Source of the DNA: Myxococcaceae bacterium
GTDB taxonomy: Bacteria; Myxococcota; Myxococcia; Myxococcales; Myxococcaceae
Direction of reading: 5' to 3'
NCBI GenBank assembly: GCA_003818285.1
Contig: RPRB01000010.1
Coordinates: 1 to 58,808 of the forward strand
DNA length: 58,808 nucleotides
Both the position numbers and the translations under genes were made by a program. Below the pieces are notes generated by a model. That model was given only the letters and a program-made list of their open reading frames with translations, had not been told where the DNA came from and ran no database searches. This document shows, piece after piece, positions 6,403-14,419 of the stretch. Each line of letters starts with the position of its first letter. The stretch's first letter is position 1.

Positions 6403-8255
6403 GAGCCGAGAGCCAGGTGGCGACCCCGGCGAGCGGCGGGACGCTGCTCCACCTGTTGCAGGAGCGGGCGGCCCGGACCCCGCAGCGAGAGGCGGCGACT
6501 CACAAGAGATTCGGCAAGTGGACCCACGTCGGCTGGGAGACCATCCTCGGCGACGTGCGGCACCTCTCGGCCGCGCTGGTGGCCCGAGGGATCCAGCCCG
6601 GTGACCGGGTGGCAATCTTCGCCGACAGCTCGCTGCCGTGGTGCGTCGCCGACATGGCGATCTGCGCGGCGCGCGCGATCACCGTGCCGATCTACGCCTC
6701 CAACACGCCCGACGAGGTGAAGTACGTCCTCCAGCACTCCGGGTCGGTGATGCTCTTCGTCGACCATGACCGGAGCGCCGGGAAGCAACCCGGACGCTTC
6801 ACCCGGGCCCGCTCCGTCCTCCGGGAGTGCCCGTCGGTCCGGCAGGTGGTCACCATGGAGGAAGAGGGCACCGGGACCGATGTGTCGATGGCGAAGCTCA
6901 TCGCCGATGGCACGGCCCTCGACCAGAAGGAACCACGCAAGTTCGAGGAGCGGATCGGCACGCTCCGCATCGACGACCCCTGCTGCTTCATCTACACCTC
7001 GGGAACGACCGGCGCCCCGAAGGGCGTGATGCTCACCCACGGGAACCTCGCGTTCGAGGCGAAGGCGCTCACCACGCTCCAGGTCCTCCGGGCGGACGAC
7101 GCGGTGATGCTCTTCCTTCCGCTGGCGCACAGCTTCGCCCAGGACGTGAAGGCCGCCTGGGTGGGGCTTGGCTACCGGATGATCTTCGCCCAGAGCACGG
7201 ACACGCTGCTCGCGGACATCGGCGAGACCTCGCCCACCATCCTCCCCGCGGTGCCCCGGATCTTCGAGAAGATCTACAACGCGGTGGTCTCCGGGGGCAT
7301 GTCCAAGCCCGGCGTGGCGGGGAAGCTGTTCCGCTGGGCGATGCGGCTGTTCGAGGAGTCGGTGGAGGCCCGGCTGCAGGGCCGGAGCCACGATTCGCTC
7401 TCGCTCACCCTCGCCAAGAAGCTGGTGTTCAGCAAGGTGAAGTCCACGCTCGACCAGAAGCTCGGCGGGAAGATGCGCCTGTTCGTGTCGGGCGGCGCGC
7501 CGCTCTCACGGAAGATCGCCTTCTTCTTCGACATGCTCGGCTTCGAGGTGCTCGAGGGCTACGGGCTCACCGAGACCACCGGGGGGGCGACGGTGAACCC
7601 GCCGGGCCGAGCGCGCATCGGCTCGGTGGGGCCGCCCATGCCAGGGTGCGAGGTGAAGGTCGCCTCGGACGGGGAGATCCTCATCCGTGGCCCCAACGTG
7701 ATGAAGGGCTACTTCAACCAGCCCGAGGCGACGCGGGAGATCCTCGAGCCCGACGGGTGGCTGCACTCAGGCGACATCGGGGAGATCGACCCCGCGGGCT
7801 TCGTCCGGATCACCGATCGCAAGAAGGACATCATCGTCACCGCCGGGGGCAAGAACGTCGCGCCGCAGAATCTGGAAAACAGCCTCAAGACCTTCCCGCT
7901 CATCAGCCAGGCGATGGTCCACGGCGACAAGCGGAAGTACCTCTCGGTGCTCATCACGGTGAGCGAGGAGACGGCGCGGAAGCTGCTCCAGGATCAGGGC
8001 ACCACCCCTCCGGCCGCGTACGCCGAGGTGGCGGCGCGCCCCGAGATCGTCGCCGCCGTGCAGAAGGTGCTGGACACCCTGAACGCTCACGAGCCGCCCT
8101 ACAACCAGCTCAAGCGCTTCCACGTCATGGACCACGACTTCACCCAGGAGTCCGGAGACCTCACGCCGACCCTCAAGGTGAAGCGGAAGGCCTGCACCCA
8201 GCGGTACCAGGCCATCCTCGACGGGCTCTACGACGGGGAGAAGATCGCCGATTGA
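6399..8255 (+). CDS. Long-chain fatty-acid--CoA ligase (AMP-forming)
   Basis: A 618-residue ANL-superfamily enzyme that activates fatty acids to acyl-CoA through an acyl-adenylate. The phosphate-binding loop YTSGTTGAPKGVMLTHGN lies at about 198-215, the adenine-binding GYGLTETTG at about 387, the hinge motif with DRKKDIIVTAGGKNVAP at about 473-490, and a late catalytic lysine region (LKVKRKA) near the C-terminus. Length and the long insert between these motifs match the FadD15/FAA1-type long-chain subfamily often found in actinobacteria and myxobacteria. Its ATG overlaps the stop of the exported TPR gene. Downstream it converges on tatA. Substrate chain length cannot be read from the sequence. 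Confidence 0.93.
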   Translation: MRAESQVATPASGGTLLHLLQERAARTPQREAATHKRFGKWTHVGWETILGDVRHLSAALVARGIQPGDRVAIFADSSLPWCVADMAICAARAITVPIYASNTPDEVKYVLQHSGSVMLFVDHDRSAGKQPGRFTRARSVLRECPSVRQVVTMEEEGTGTDVSMAKLIADGTALDQKEPRKFEERIGTLRIDDPCCFIYTSGTTGAPKGVMLTHGNLAFEAKALTTLQVLRADDAVMLFLPLAHSFAQDVKAAWVGLGYRMIFAQSTDTLLADIGETSPTILPAVPRIFEKIYNAVVSGGMSKPGVAGKLFRWAMRLFEESVEARLQGRSHDSLSLTLAKKLVFSKVKSTLDQKLGGKMRLFVSGGAPLSRKIAFFFDMLGFEVLEGYGLTETTGGATVNPPGRARIGSVGPPMPGCEVKVASDGEILIRGPNVMKGYFNQPEATREILEPDGWLHSGDIGEIDPAGFVRITDRKKDIIVTAGGKNVAPQNLENSLKTFPLISQAMVHGDKRKYLSVLITVSEETARKLLQDQGTTPPAAYAEVAARPEIVAAVQKVLDTLNAHEPPYNQLKRFHVMDHDFTQESGDLTPTLKVKRKACTQRYQAILDGLYDGEKIAD

Positions 8256-8299
8256 CGGTCGTCCGGGGAGCCGGGCGTGGTCGTCGGGTGCCGCCCGCT

Positions 8300-8545
8300 T
8301 CAGGCGTCCTTGCTCGCGGAGGCGGGCGCACGGGGTCCGGTCTTGTTCGCGTCCGCGCCGCCGGTGGTGAGCGAGTCCTGGCGGTTCGCCTCGGCCTGCC
8401 CATCCGCGTCTGCGCCGAAGCCCTTCTTGAAGTTCCGGATGGCCTGGCCGAGCGATGAGCCGAGCTGGGGCAGCTTGGTGCCCCCGAAGAGCACCAGAAT
8501 GACCAGGAAGATGATCAGCAGCTCACCCATCTTGAGACCGAACAT
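8300..8545 (-). CDS. tatA: Sec-independent protein translocase TatA/TatE
   Basis: An 81-residue protein with one N-terminal membrane helix (LLIIFLVILVLFGG), a hinge GGTKLPQLGSSLG, and an amphipathic helix with the diagnostic FKKGF. It ends in a polar, disordered tail. This is the pore-forming subunit that moves folded proteins with twin-arginine signals across the inner membrane. I chose ATG 8545 (MFGLKMGE), which places the helix at the usual position. It is an orphan here: neither tatB nor tatC is adjacent, and it converges with the acyl-CoA ligase gene. Confidence 0.93.
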   Translation of the reverse strand: MFGLKMGELLIIFLVILVLFGGTKLPQLGSSLGQAIRNFKKGFGADADGQAEANRQDSLTTGGADANKTGPRAPASASKDA

Positions 8546-8677
8546 AGACCAACCTTGTCGTAGGACCGAACAACGGTAGACACCATCCCCCCCCGTCACG
8601 CAAGCGCCTGACCACGACGCGGACCGTCGTTACGCACCCAGGGGGAGGAGACCCGAGGGCCCACGCGACCCTCAGGC

Positions 8678-9403
8678 TCAGCTCGCTGCGGGGAGGATGA
8701 GCTGGAACAGCGTGCGGCCGTTGTTGCTTCCCACCCGAGCCCGGCCGCCATGAGCTTGCACGAGCGCTCCGGCCATCGCCATCCGAAACGCCGATCCGAG
8801 CTCGTGCCCGCGCAGGGCCTGCCAGCGCCGGTCGAAGACGTGGGCTTCGACGTCCGGCGTGAGCGGGGGGCCGGAGTCCCAGAACGTCAGCTCGCATCCG
8901 TCGGGCAGCGCGCGCGCGGTGAGTCCGGCCGCCGCACCGGGGTGGCTCCGCGCGAGCACGTGCGACCACGCTCCGGAGAGGGCGAGATGGATGCGGTCGG
9001 GGTCCACTCGGACGCTGGGCAGGATTTCGGGCAGCGAGACCTCCAGGCGCACGCTCTGCGCACGAGCGGCGGTCAGGGCCGACTCGACGCTTCCCCGCAG
9101 TGCCGGCAGCAGGTTCTCGTCACGAAGGTCGAGCTGGAGACCCTCGACGTCGAGCCGCCAGGCCTCGACCAGGAGCTCCCAGCTGCCGAGCGCCCGGTCG
9201 ACGTTGCGGAGCATCACCTCGACCGCGGCGCGCACCCGCTCCTCGAGGGCAAAGCGAGGGGAGGCGAGGAGGGCCGCGTACGTGCGAACCGTCGCCAGGG
9301 GTCCCCGGAGCTCGTGACTGGCCAGGGAGAGGAACCGGACGGCGCTGTCGTCGAGGATGCGGTCCACGGGCTGAGGACTGCTATGCACGCGTCGGACGTC
9401 CAC
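8678..9403 (-). CDS. Histidine kinase-like protein with degenerate ATP-binding domain
   Basis: About 241 residues with no membrane segment or sensor domain. An intact dimerisation/phosphoacceptor box FLSLASHELRGPLATVRTY lies near the N-terminus. The catalytic domain is recognisable by position but eroded: the N-box, normally with two Asn, reads IHLALSGAWSHVLARS. The G1 box reads DSGPPL instead of DxGxG. The G2 area (ELGSAFRMAMAGALVQAHGG) keeps only the trailing 'vqaHGG'. It may therefore bind ATP poorly or act as a phosphotransfer or phosphatase partner. It is divergent from a single-domain response regulator 94 nt away, its likely partner. The start is uncertain: GTG 9403 or GTG 9388. Confidence 0.72.
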   Translation of the reverse strand: MDVRRVHSSPQPVDRILDDSAVRFLSLASHELRGPLATVRTYAALLASPRFALEERVRAAVEVMLRNVDRALGSWELLVEAWRLDVEGLQLDLRDENLLPALRGSVESALTAARAQSVRLEVSLPEILPSVRVDPDRIHLALSGAWSHVLARSHPGAAAGLTARALPDGCELTFWDSGPPLTPDVEAHVFDRRWQALRGHELGSAFRMAMAGALVQAHGGRARVGSNNGRTLFQLILPAAS

Positions 9404-9497
9404 GAGCCAACGACGCGTCGTACTGGAGGTGTACTTTCTGCGAGGTTCCCGACGGCTCGGTGCACAATCGTTGAGAACCGGGCAGCGGATTGGAGCG

Positions 9498-9896
9498 ATG
9501 GGCGGAGATTCCCCCAAGCATCGGAAACGAGGCGCGGTCCGTCGGGTGCTGGTCGTCGATGATGACCCGGACATCCTCGATGCCCTGGCCGAGATCCTCG
9601 AGGTCGAGGGGTATGACGTGCAGCGGGCGCGCAACGGGCGCGAGGCGCTGCAGCGGCTCGAGCAGGGGCTGCCGGACCTGGTGCTGCTGGACCTGATGAT
9701 GCCGGTGATGGACGGGTGGGAGTTCGCGCGGAGCCTGGCGCCCGGGGCCCGGCCGCCGATCATCGTCCTCAGCGCCGATCGCAACGTGTCGGTGAAGGCG
9801 AAGGAGATCGGCGCCCACGGCTGGCTGGCGAAGCCGTTCGAGCTGTCGGAGCTACTCGCGGCGGTGCGGGGCGCGGTGCCCGCCGAGACGTCTTGA
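9498..9896 (+). CDS. Single-domain response regulator (CheY-like)
   Basis: A 132-residue receiver domain with a short basic N-terminal tail. The acidic pocket (VVDDD, about 20-24), the phosphoacceptor Asp in LVLLDLMMP (about residue 65), the switch Ser in VLSAD and the conserved Lys in LAKPFELSEL are all present, so it should be phosphorylated normally. There is no output domain, so it acts by binding a partner or as a phosphorelay intermediate. It is divergent from the degenerate histidine kinase, and the two probably form a pair. ATG 9498 was chosen because the fold starts shortly after; the frame upstream is open without similarity. Confidence 0.9.
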   Translation: MGGDSPKHRKRGAVRRVLVVDDDPDILDALAEILEVEGYDVQRARNGREALQRLEQGLPDLVLLDLMMPVMDGWEFARSLAPGARPPIIVLSADRNVSVKAKEIGAHGWLAKPFELSELLAAVRGAVPAETS

Positions 9897-9975
9897 CGCG
9901 TCGCGTGGGCGGTCGCTACGGTCCGCCGCGCAGCCGTTGACTTGCGAATCAGCGCGAGCCCCGAGGAGGCGGCAC

Positions 9976-10308
9976 ATGTCGGATACCCCCAAGACCATCC
10001 TGGAACAGACCATCCCCGAGCTCCTCACCGCGAAGCCCGAGCTGGCGAAGGAGATGAACGCCGTCATCCACTTCGTCATCACCGGTGACCAGGGGGGGAC
10101 CTGGACACTGGACGCCACGAGGTCGTCCGACTGGGTGAAGAGCGGAGCCGAGGGCACGCCGAAGATGACGGTCACGGTAAGCGACCAGGACTTCGTGAAG
10201 ATCCGCAACAAGCAGCTCAACGCGCAGATGGCCGCGATGCAGGGAAAGCTGAAGTTCAAGCCCATGGACATGGGCCTGGCGATGAAGCTCGGGAAGCTAC
10301 TGACCTGA
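9976..10308 (+). CDS. SCP2 sterol-binding-fold lipid carrier protein
   Basis: A 110-residue single SCP2 domain: the central strand segment 'FVITGDQGGTWTLDAT' (about 33-48), a TVTVSDQDFVKI strand-helix, and the terminal helix 'GKLKFKPMDMGLAMKLGKLL'. These proteins carry fatty acyl chains or sterols in a hydrophobic tunnel. A strong ribosome site (GAGGAGG) precedes ATG 9976. Its stop lies close to the start of a CoA-transferase family enzyme, and an acyl-CoA dehydrogenase follows, so it is probably the lipid-shuttle part of a small acyl-CoA metabolism block. No signal peptide, so it is cytoplasmic. Confidence 0.88.
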   Translation: MSDTPKTILEQTIPELLTAKPELAKEMNAVIHFVITGDQGGTWTLDATRSSDWVKSGAEGTPKMTVTVSDQDFVKIRNKQLNAQMAAMQGKLKFKPMDMGLAMKLGKLLT

Positions 10309-10355
10309 CCCCCTCCGGCGAGACCGCGGGCGGTCCGGGCCTGCCGCTCTCGGGC

Positions 10356-11453
10356 GTGCGGGTGCTGGACCTCACGCGGCTCGCGCCGGGGCCGTACGCG
10401 ACGCTCGTCCTCGCGGACCTCGGGGCGGAGGTGGTGAAGCTCGAGCCTCCCGAGGGCGATGCCACGCGCCAGATGCCGCCCGGAGGCGCGGGCGAGCTGT
10501 TTGGAGCGCTCAACCGAGGCAAGCGGTCGCTGGTTCTCGACCTGAAGCGCCCCGGGGCGGTGGAGGCGGTGAGACGGGTCCTCGCCCGGTGCGACGTGCT
10601 GGTCGAGGGGTTCCGGCCAGGGGTGATGGACCGCCTGGGCCTGGGACATGAGGCGCTGCTCGAGGCCTTTCCGCGGCTGGTGGTGTGCGCGGTCTCCGGC
10701 TTCGGGCAGACCGGACTGGATCGGCTGCGGGCGGGACATGACCTGGGCTACGTGGCGCGGGCGGGACTCCTGGCGATGGGGGGGCGTGATGGCGAGCCGG
10801 CGATGCCGGGGCCGCAGGTGGCGGACATCGGCGGAGCGTGGACCGCGGTGTGCGGGATCCTGGCCGCGCTGCTGCAGCGGGCCACGACGGGTCGCGGGCG
10901 GCTGGTCGACGTCTCGCTGGCCGAGGCGGCGACGTCGTTCGGCGCGCTCCAGCTCGGCCCGGCGCTTCTCGGGCTTCCCGTACCGCCGGCGGGGCAGGGC
11001 GCGCTCGACGGCGGGCTCCCCTGTTACGGCCTCTACCGGACGGGGGACGGGCGATGGCTGGCGGTGGCGGCGCTCGAGCCGAAGTTCTTCACCGCGCTGT
11101 GCGAGCGGCTCGGCCTCGGGGACCTCACGGCGGAGGCATACGGCGGCGGCGAGGAGGCGGAGCGGGTGCGGGCGTTGCTGGCCCGGACGTTCGCCGGGGC
11201 TCCGCTCGAGACCTGGCGAGAGCGTCTGGCGGGGCTGGATGCGTGCGTCGAGCCGGTGCAGCTGCCGGAGGAAGTCTGCCGGGACGCGCACCTGGCGTAC
11301 CGGGGTCTGTTCCCCCGGCCGGGCGTGCTGGCGACGCCCCTCCACCTCGGGCCGCCGGCGTCGGCTCCCGCGCCCGGCCTGGGGGAGCACACCCGGGAGG
11401 TGCTGGCCGAGGCGGGGCTCAGCCCCGCCGAGATCGACGCGCTGGTGGTCTGA
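10356..11453 (+). CDS. CaiB/BaiF family CoA transferase, AMACR-like
   Basis: Family III CoA-transferase fold, at least 365 residues. The N-terminal VRVLDLTRLAPGPYATLVLA and later ADLGAEVVKLEPP are family hallmarks. The stretch RAGHDLGYVARAG followed by the PQVADIGGAW segment matches alpha-methylacyl-CoA racemases, which use the His of GHD and the Asp of VAD to invert the methyl-branched centre; both are present. The aspartate nucleophile usual for true CoA transferases is not evident. I give GTG 10356, but the homologous start (G-LPLSGVRVLD) lies a few residues earlier and the only in-frame candidate is a rare CTG at 10305 overlapping the SCP2 stop. Racemase is the favoured role. Confidence 0.85.
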   Translation: MRVLDLTRLAPGPYATLVLADLGAEVVKLEPPEGDATRQMPPGGAGELFGALNRGKRSLVLDLKRPGAVEAVRRVLARCDVLVEGFRPGVMDRLGLGHEALLEAFPRLVVCAVSGFGQTGLDRLRAGHDLGYVARAGLLAMGGRDGEPAMPGPQVADIGGAWTAVCGILAALLQRATTGRGRLVDVSLAEAATSFGALQLGPALLGLPVPPAGQGALDGGLPCYGLYRTGDGRWLAVAALEPKFFTALCERLGLGDLTAEAYGGGEEAERVRALLARTFAGAPLETWRERLAGLDACVEPVQLPEEVCRDAHLAYRGLFPRPGVLATPLHLGPPASAPAPGLGEHTREVLAEAGLSPAEIDALVV

Positions 11454-11467
11454 GGCGGGCGAGCGAC

Positions 11468-11482
11468 GTCTCAGAGAACTCG
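11468..11482 (+). repeat. Dispersed 15-bp element, exact copy
   Basis: Starts 14 nt after the CoA-transferase stop codon and points the same way as that gene. Forms an inverted pair with the copy at 11561-11575. Confidence 0.9.
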
Positions 11483-11560
11483 CTCGGCCAGCAGACCGGA
11501 GCCGGTCGAACACGGTCCCCGGCGACGCTCCCAACGATTTCAGTCAGTTATGGTCAAGAA

Positions 11561-11575
11561 CGAGTTCTCTGAGAC
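11561..11575 (-). repeat. Dispersed 15-bp element, exact copy, inverted
   Basis: Reads CGAGTTCTCTGAGAC on the plus strand. Inverse partner of the 11468 copy, preceded by AAGAA and followed by the ATTTTCCGG direct repeat. Confidence 0.9.
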
Positions 11576-11730
11576 ATTTTCCGGAGACATTTTCCGGCCA
11601 GTTCCTCTTTGACCAGGAGGCCTAGCGACCGCTCGTGCATTTGGTAAGTGGGCACCCCCCGTGTCCGCGCGTCTTCCGCCGGCGCGGCCGGACAGGCGAC
11701 GAGCGGTCTTGCGCAGGCCCGGCGCCTATC

Positions 11731-11748
11731 ATTGACTCGGAAATCAAT
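11731..11748. promoter_or_regulatory. Possible operator upstream of the acyl-CoA dehydrogenase gene
   Basis: ATTGA (11731-11735) and TCAAT (11744-11748) form a 5-bp inverted repeat around an 8-nt AT/GC-mixed spacer, 14 bp before the GTG start. It is one of few AT-rich palindromes in this GC-rich window. It could bind a TetR- or FadR-type fatty-acid regulator; this is a guess from position and shape. Confidence 0.25.
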
Positions 11749-11762
11749 CCGCGGAGGTCGGG

Positions 11763-12911
11763 GTGCCGACGATCCAGAGTCCGTTCACCGAGGCGCACGA
11801 GGCATTCCGGAGGAGTGTCCGGGCATGGGTGGAGAAGGAGCTGACCCCCCATGCGCTGGAGTGGGACCGGGCCGGCATCTTCCCGCGCGAGATCTTCAAG
11901 CGGGCCGGTGAGCTCGGATTCCTCGGCGCGCACCACGACCCCGCCTGGGGCGGCTCCGGAGGCGACTACTGGTTCGTCATCGCCTTCACCGAGGAGCTCG
12001 CCCGGAGCCGGAACGCCGGGGTCAACATGGCGTTGCTGGTCCAGGCGCAGATCGCCACGCCGGTGATCGGCGCCCTGGGCAGTGAGGAACAGAAGCGCGA
12101 GTTCCTCGCCCCGGCGCTGGCGGGTGATCGGATCGGTGCGCTCGGAGTCAGCGAGCCGGGCTGTGGTTCGGACGTGGCGAGCATCCGCACCACCGCCCGC
12201 CGGGTCGGCGACGACTACGTGATCAACGGCAGCAAGATGTGGATCACCAATGGGACCCGCGCCGACTTCATCGCGCTCGCGGTGCGGACCGGAGGGCCCG
12301 GACACGAGGGTATCTCCCTGGTCACGTTCCCCACCGACGTGCGCGGCTTCAGCGTGAGCAAGAAGCTGGACAAGGTGGGCAACCTCTCCAGCGATACCGC
12401 GGTGCTCTACTTCGAGGACTGCCGGATCCCGGCACGCTACCTCCTCGGAGAGGAGAACGGCGGCTTCGCGCACATCATGATCAACTTCCAGGGCGAGAGG
12501 CTGGTCGCCGCGGTCATTGCGGTCTCGGGGATGGAGATGATGCTTCATGACGCCATCCACTACGCCCGCGAGCGCCAGGCCTTCGGCAGGCCCCTGATCG
12601 GATTCCAGGTCTGGCGCCACCGCTTCGCCGAGCACCTGGCCTCGGTGGAGGCCGCGAGGCGCCTCACCTACCACGCCACCGCGCTGTTCGACGCCGGCCT
12701 CGACCCGGTGAAGGAGATCAGCATGGCGAAGCTCTTCGCCGGCGATCTGGCCCAGCGGGTCGCCTACGACTGCCAGCAGATCTACGGCGGGATGGGATAC
12801 GTGGACGAGACGGCGGTCGCCCGGGCGTGGCGGGACGTCCGTCTCATCACGATCGGCGGCGGGACCAGCGAGATCATGAAGGAGATCATCGTGAAGCTCG
12901 AGGGGCTGTGA
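11763..12911 (+). CDS. Acyl-CoA dehydrogenase, IVD/LCAD type
   Basis: A 382-residue flavoenzyme that introduces the 2,3-double bond into acyl-CoA. The FAD/substrate motif [19 protein letters not shown] lies at about 124-142, [12 protein letters not shown] at about 158-169, and the C-terminal [20 protein letters not shown] segment at about 338-358. The usual C-terminal catalytic Glu (YEGT) reads IGGGTSEI here. That matches isovaleryl- and long-chain-type enzymes, whose base sits earlier; a Glu is present at the corresponding place ([10 protein letters not shown]). GTG 11763 follows a GGAGGT ribosome site. Together with the upstream SCP2 and racemase-like genes it suggests branched-chain or branched fatty acyl-CoA oxidation. 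Confidence 0.92.
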   Translation: MPTIQSPFTEAHEAFRRSVRAWVEKELTPHALEWDRAGIFPREIFKRAGELGFLGAHHDPAWGGSGGDYWFVIAFTEELARSRNAGVNMALLVQAQIATPVIGALGSEEQKREFLAPALAGDRIGALGVSEPGCGSDVASIRTTARRVGDDYVINGSKMWITNGTRADFIALAVRTGGPGHEGISLVTFPTDVRGFSVSKKLDKVGNLSSDTAVLYFEDCRIPARYLLGEENGGFAHIMINFQGERLVAAVIAVSGMEMMLHDAIHYARERQAFGRPLIGFQVWRHRFAEHLASVEAARRLTYHATALFDAGLDPVKEISMAKLFAGDLAQRVAYDCQQIYGGMGYVDETAVARAWRDVRLITIGGGTSEIMKEIIVKLEGL

Positions 12912-12977
12912 GCTCGGCGCGGCGCTCCGCCCGGCTCCAGACCTCGCTCGTGCTGCACGAGTCGGCGGCCACGTCGG

Positions 12978-13262
12978 TCAGCGCCTGAAGAGCGCGTCCG
13001 TGGCCTCGCGCGCGGCGCGGACCGGGTCCTCGTCGGTGTGTCCGCCCTCGCCGAGCTGGAAGAACTCGCAGAAGTTCGCCTGGTCCTTGTCCGAGGGCAC
13101 CTCGGCGAAGGGCTCTTTGCACTCCTTGGCCACGGTCGGGTCGAAGTGTCGGCACTGCCGGCAGGCGTGGAGGTCGTGATCACAGCGGGGGCAGGTGTCC
13201 CGCCGGCCCACGGCGTTTCCGACGACGTCGAGGTGACTCCCGCACCAGGCGCACCCGGGCAT
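12978..13262 (-). CDS. Small cysteine-rich zinc-binding protein, function unknown
   Basis: A 94-residue soluble protein with three CxxC pairs: C4/C7 (CAWC), C24/C27 (CPRC) and C34/C37 (CRQC), followed by single C48 and C65. The spacing looks like one or two zinc ribbons. The segment from CRQCRHFDP through to DQANFCEFF recurs in small uncharacterised bacterial proteins that I recognise only as a pattern. The C-terminus is acidic and helical. It is convergent with the acyl-CoA dehydrogenase gene and lies just downstream of a small membrane-protein gene on the same strand. Zinc binding is inferred; no enzymatic motif is visible. Confidence 0.75.
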   Translation of the reverse strand: MPGCAWCGSHLDVVGNAVGRRDTCPRCDHDLHACRQCRHFDPTVAKECKEPFAEVPSDKDQANFCEFFQLGEGGHTDEDPVRAAREATDALFRR

Positions 13263-13307
13263 GGGGACAGGATAGACCAGTTCGCCCGAGGTGCGTCGGC
13301 CGGGTCG

Positions 13308-13676
13308 TCAGGCCACGGGCGAGCGCCCCTCCGCGCGGGGCTCGCCGAGCGCGAGATCGGCCTGGAGCTTTCGCAGCATCCACAGCAGCCATACGGCGAA
13401 GAGCCCGGCGAAGGTCCCGAGGCCGCCGAGCAGCTGGAGCCGTTGCCAGGACTGAACGCGGGAGATGACCTCGCGCCGTTGCTGAAAGGTATCGAGCTGC
13501 TGGTCCGCGAATTGCCCGTCGAACGAGCTGGCGAACGCATCGGCGTGGGCGCGCGAGCGAACGAGGAGCGCATCCGCTTCCCGCCGGAGCGGCTGCATCC
13601 GGAAGGTGGACACGGTCGCCGCCGAGATCGACAGGACCGTCCACAGCCACGCCAGCAGCACCCCGCGGCTCCTCAT
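13308..13676 (-). CDS. Small membrane protein with coiled coil
   Basis: A 122-residue protein with an N-terminal hydrophobic helix (GVLLAWLWTVLSISAATVS, about 5-23), then a charged helical stretch of about 60 residues rich in Arg, Gln and Ala. A second membrane helix (LLGGLGTFAGLFAVWLLWML, about 82-101) and a short polar tail follow. The layout resembles a two-helix hairpin with a periplasmic coiled coil, as in some chemoreceptor-like or LemA-like proteins, but I do not recognise a family. ATG 13676 matches the start of the first helix. It is divergent from rlmE, whose start is about 40 nt away, so they share a promoter region. Confidence 0.6.
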   Translation of the reverse strand: MRSRGVLLAWLWTVLSISAATVSTFRMQPLRREADALLVRSRAHADAFASSFDGQFADQQLDTFQQRREVISRVQSWQRLQLLGGLGTFAGLFAVWLLWMLRKLQADLALGEPRAEGRSPVA

Positions 13677-13715
13677 CCACACCTCGTCCCCGATGCTATG
13701 GAGAGAGTCCGACTC

Positions 13716-14324
13716 ATGGGCAAGCCGTACCGACCGAAAGATCATTACTTCCAACGCGCCAAGCAGCGAGGATTCCGGGCGCGCAGCGCGTTCAAGCTCG
13801 AGGAGCTGGTGCAGCGCTTCGGGTTGCTCCGTCCGGGAGGGCGGGTGCTGGACCTGGGATCGGCACCGGGGGGATTCCTCCAGGTCATCGCGCGTGCGGT
13901 GGGTCCTTCGGGCCTCGCGGTCGGAGTGGACCTGGTGCCGGTGCGGCCCTTCTCCGAGCAGTGGGTGCGAACGGCGGTGGTCGACGTGCTGGCCGACGAT
14001 GCGCGGGAACTGGTCGAGGCCGTGGCGTCAGGGCCGTACGACGCCGTGCTCTCGGACATGGCTCCGAAGACCACCGGAGTGCGCGCCACGGACGAAGCTC
14101 GTTCGCTCCGGCTCGCCGAGCGCGCGCTGGAGCTGGCCCGGGCGCTCGGAAGACCAGGCTCGAGCTTCGTGACCAAGCTCTTCATGGGCGGGGACTTCGA
14201 GGTGTTCCGCGCCCAGGTCCGCGAGGCCTATCGCGAGGTGAAGGTGGTGCGACCCGAGGCGACGCGCTCGGCAAGCAATGAGATCTATCTCGTGGGCCTC
14301 GGCCTCCGCGCTCCGGTCGACTGA
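13716..14324 (+). CDS. rlmE: 23S rRNA 2'-O-ribose methyltransferase (FtsJ/RlmE)
   Basis: A 202-residue SAM-dependent methyltransferase of the FtsJ/RrmJ family, which methylates U2552 of 23S rRNA at a late step of 50S assembly. The catalytic tetrad K-D-K-E is visible as K27 (SAFKLEEL), D114 (VLSDMAP), K154 (FVTKLFMGGD) and E189 (SASNEIYLV). The SAM-binding LDLGSAPGGF lies at 45-54. ATG 13716 gives the usual basic N-terminus (MGKPYRPKDHYF); ATG 13698 in frame is less likely. It is convergent with a lipoprotein gene, separated by an inverted repeat. Confidence 0.93.
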   Translation: MGKPYRPKDHYFQRAKQRGFRARSAFKLEELVQRFGLLRPGGRVLDLGSAPGGFLQVIARAVGPSGLAVGVDLVPVRPFSEQWVRTAVVDVLADDARELVEAVASGPYDAVLSDMAPKTTGVRATDEARSLRLAERALELARALGRPGSSFVTKLFMGGDFEVFRAQVREAYREVKVVRPEATRSASNEIYLVGLGLRAPVD

Positions 14325-14332
14325 CCCACGGC

Positions 14333-14364
14333 GGCTCCGCTCCAGGTCCTGTGTCCGGAGCCGA
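14333..14364. terminator. Inverted repeat between convergent rlmE and lipoprotein genes
   Basis: CGGCTCCG (14333-14340) pairs with CGGAGCCG (14357-14364) around a 16-nt loop, 9 nt after the rlmE stop. There is no T-run, so termination is only inferred from the position between convergent genes. Confidence 0.35.
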
Positions 14365-14419
14365 GCCGCGGCGAGACCTGCAGCTGCGGTTCCGGGAGAA
14401 CCTCGCCCGCCGGCCTCGT

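Larger units (their letters stand above)
11454..11762. other. 309-nt intergenic region with an inverted pair of dispersed elements
   Basis: It carries two head-to-head copies of the 15-bp element (11468 plus, 11561 minus), which together could form an 80-nt-loop stem. A short direct repeat of ACATTTTCCGG follows (about 11574 and 11587). A palindrome lies near the downstream gene (separate entry). No coding potential was seen. Confidence 0.6.

Noticed and set aside
12830-12911. Acyl-CoA dehydrogenase judged inactive because IGGGTSEI lacks the YEGT glutamate
   Set aside because: Isovaleryl- and long-chain-type enzymes carry the base elsewhere, and a Glu is present in [10 protein letters not shown].
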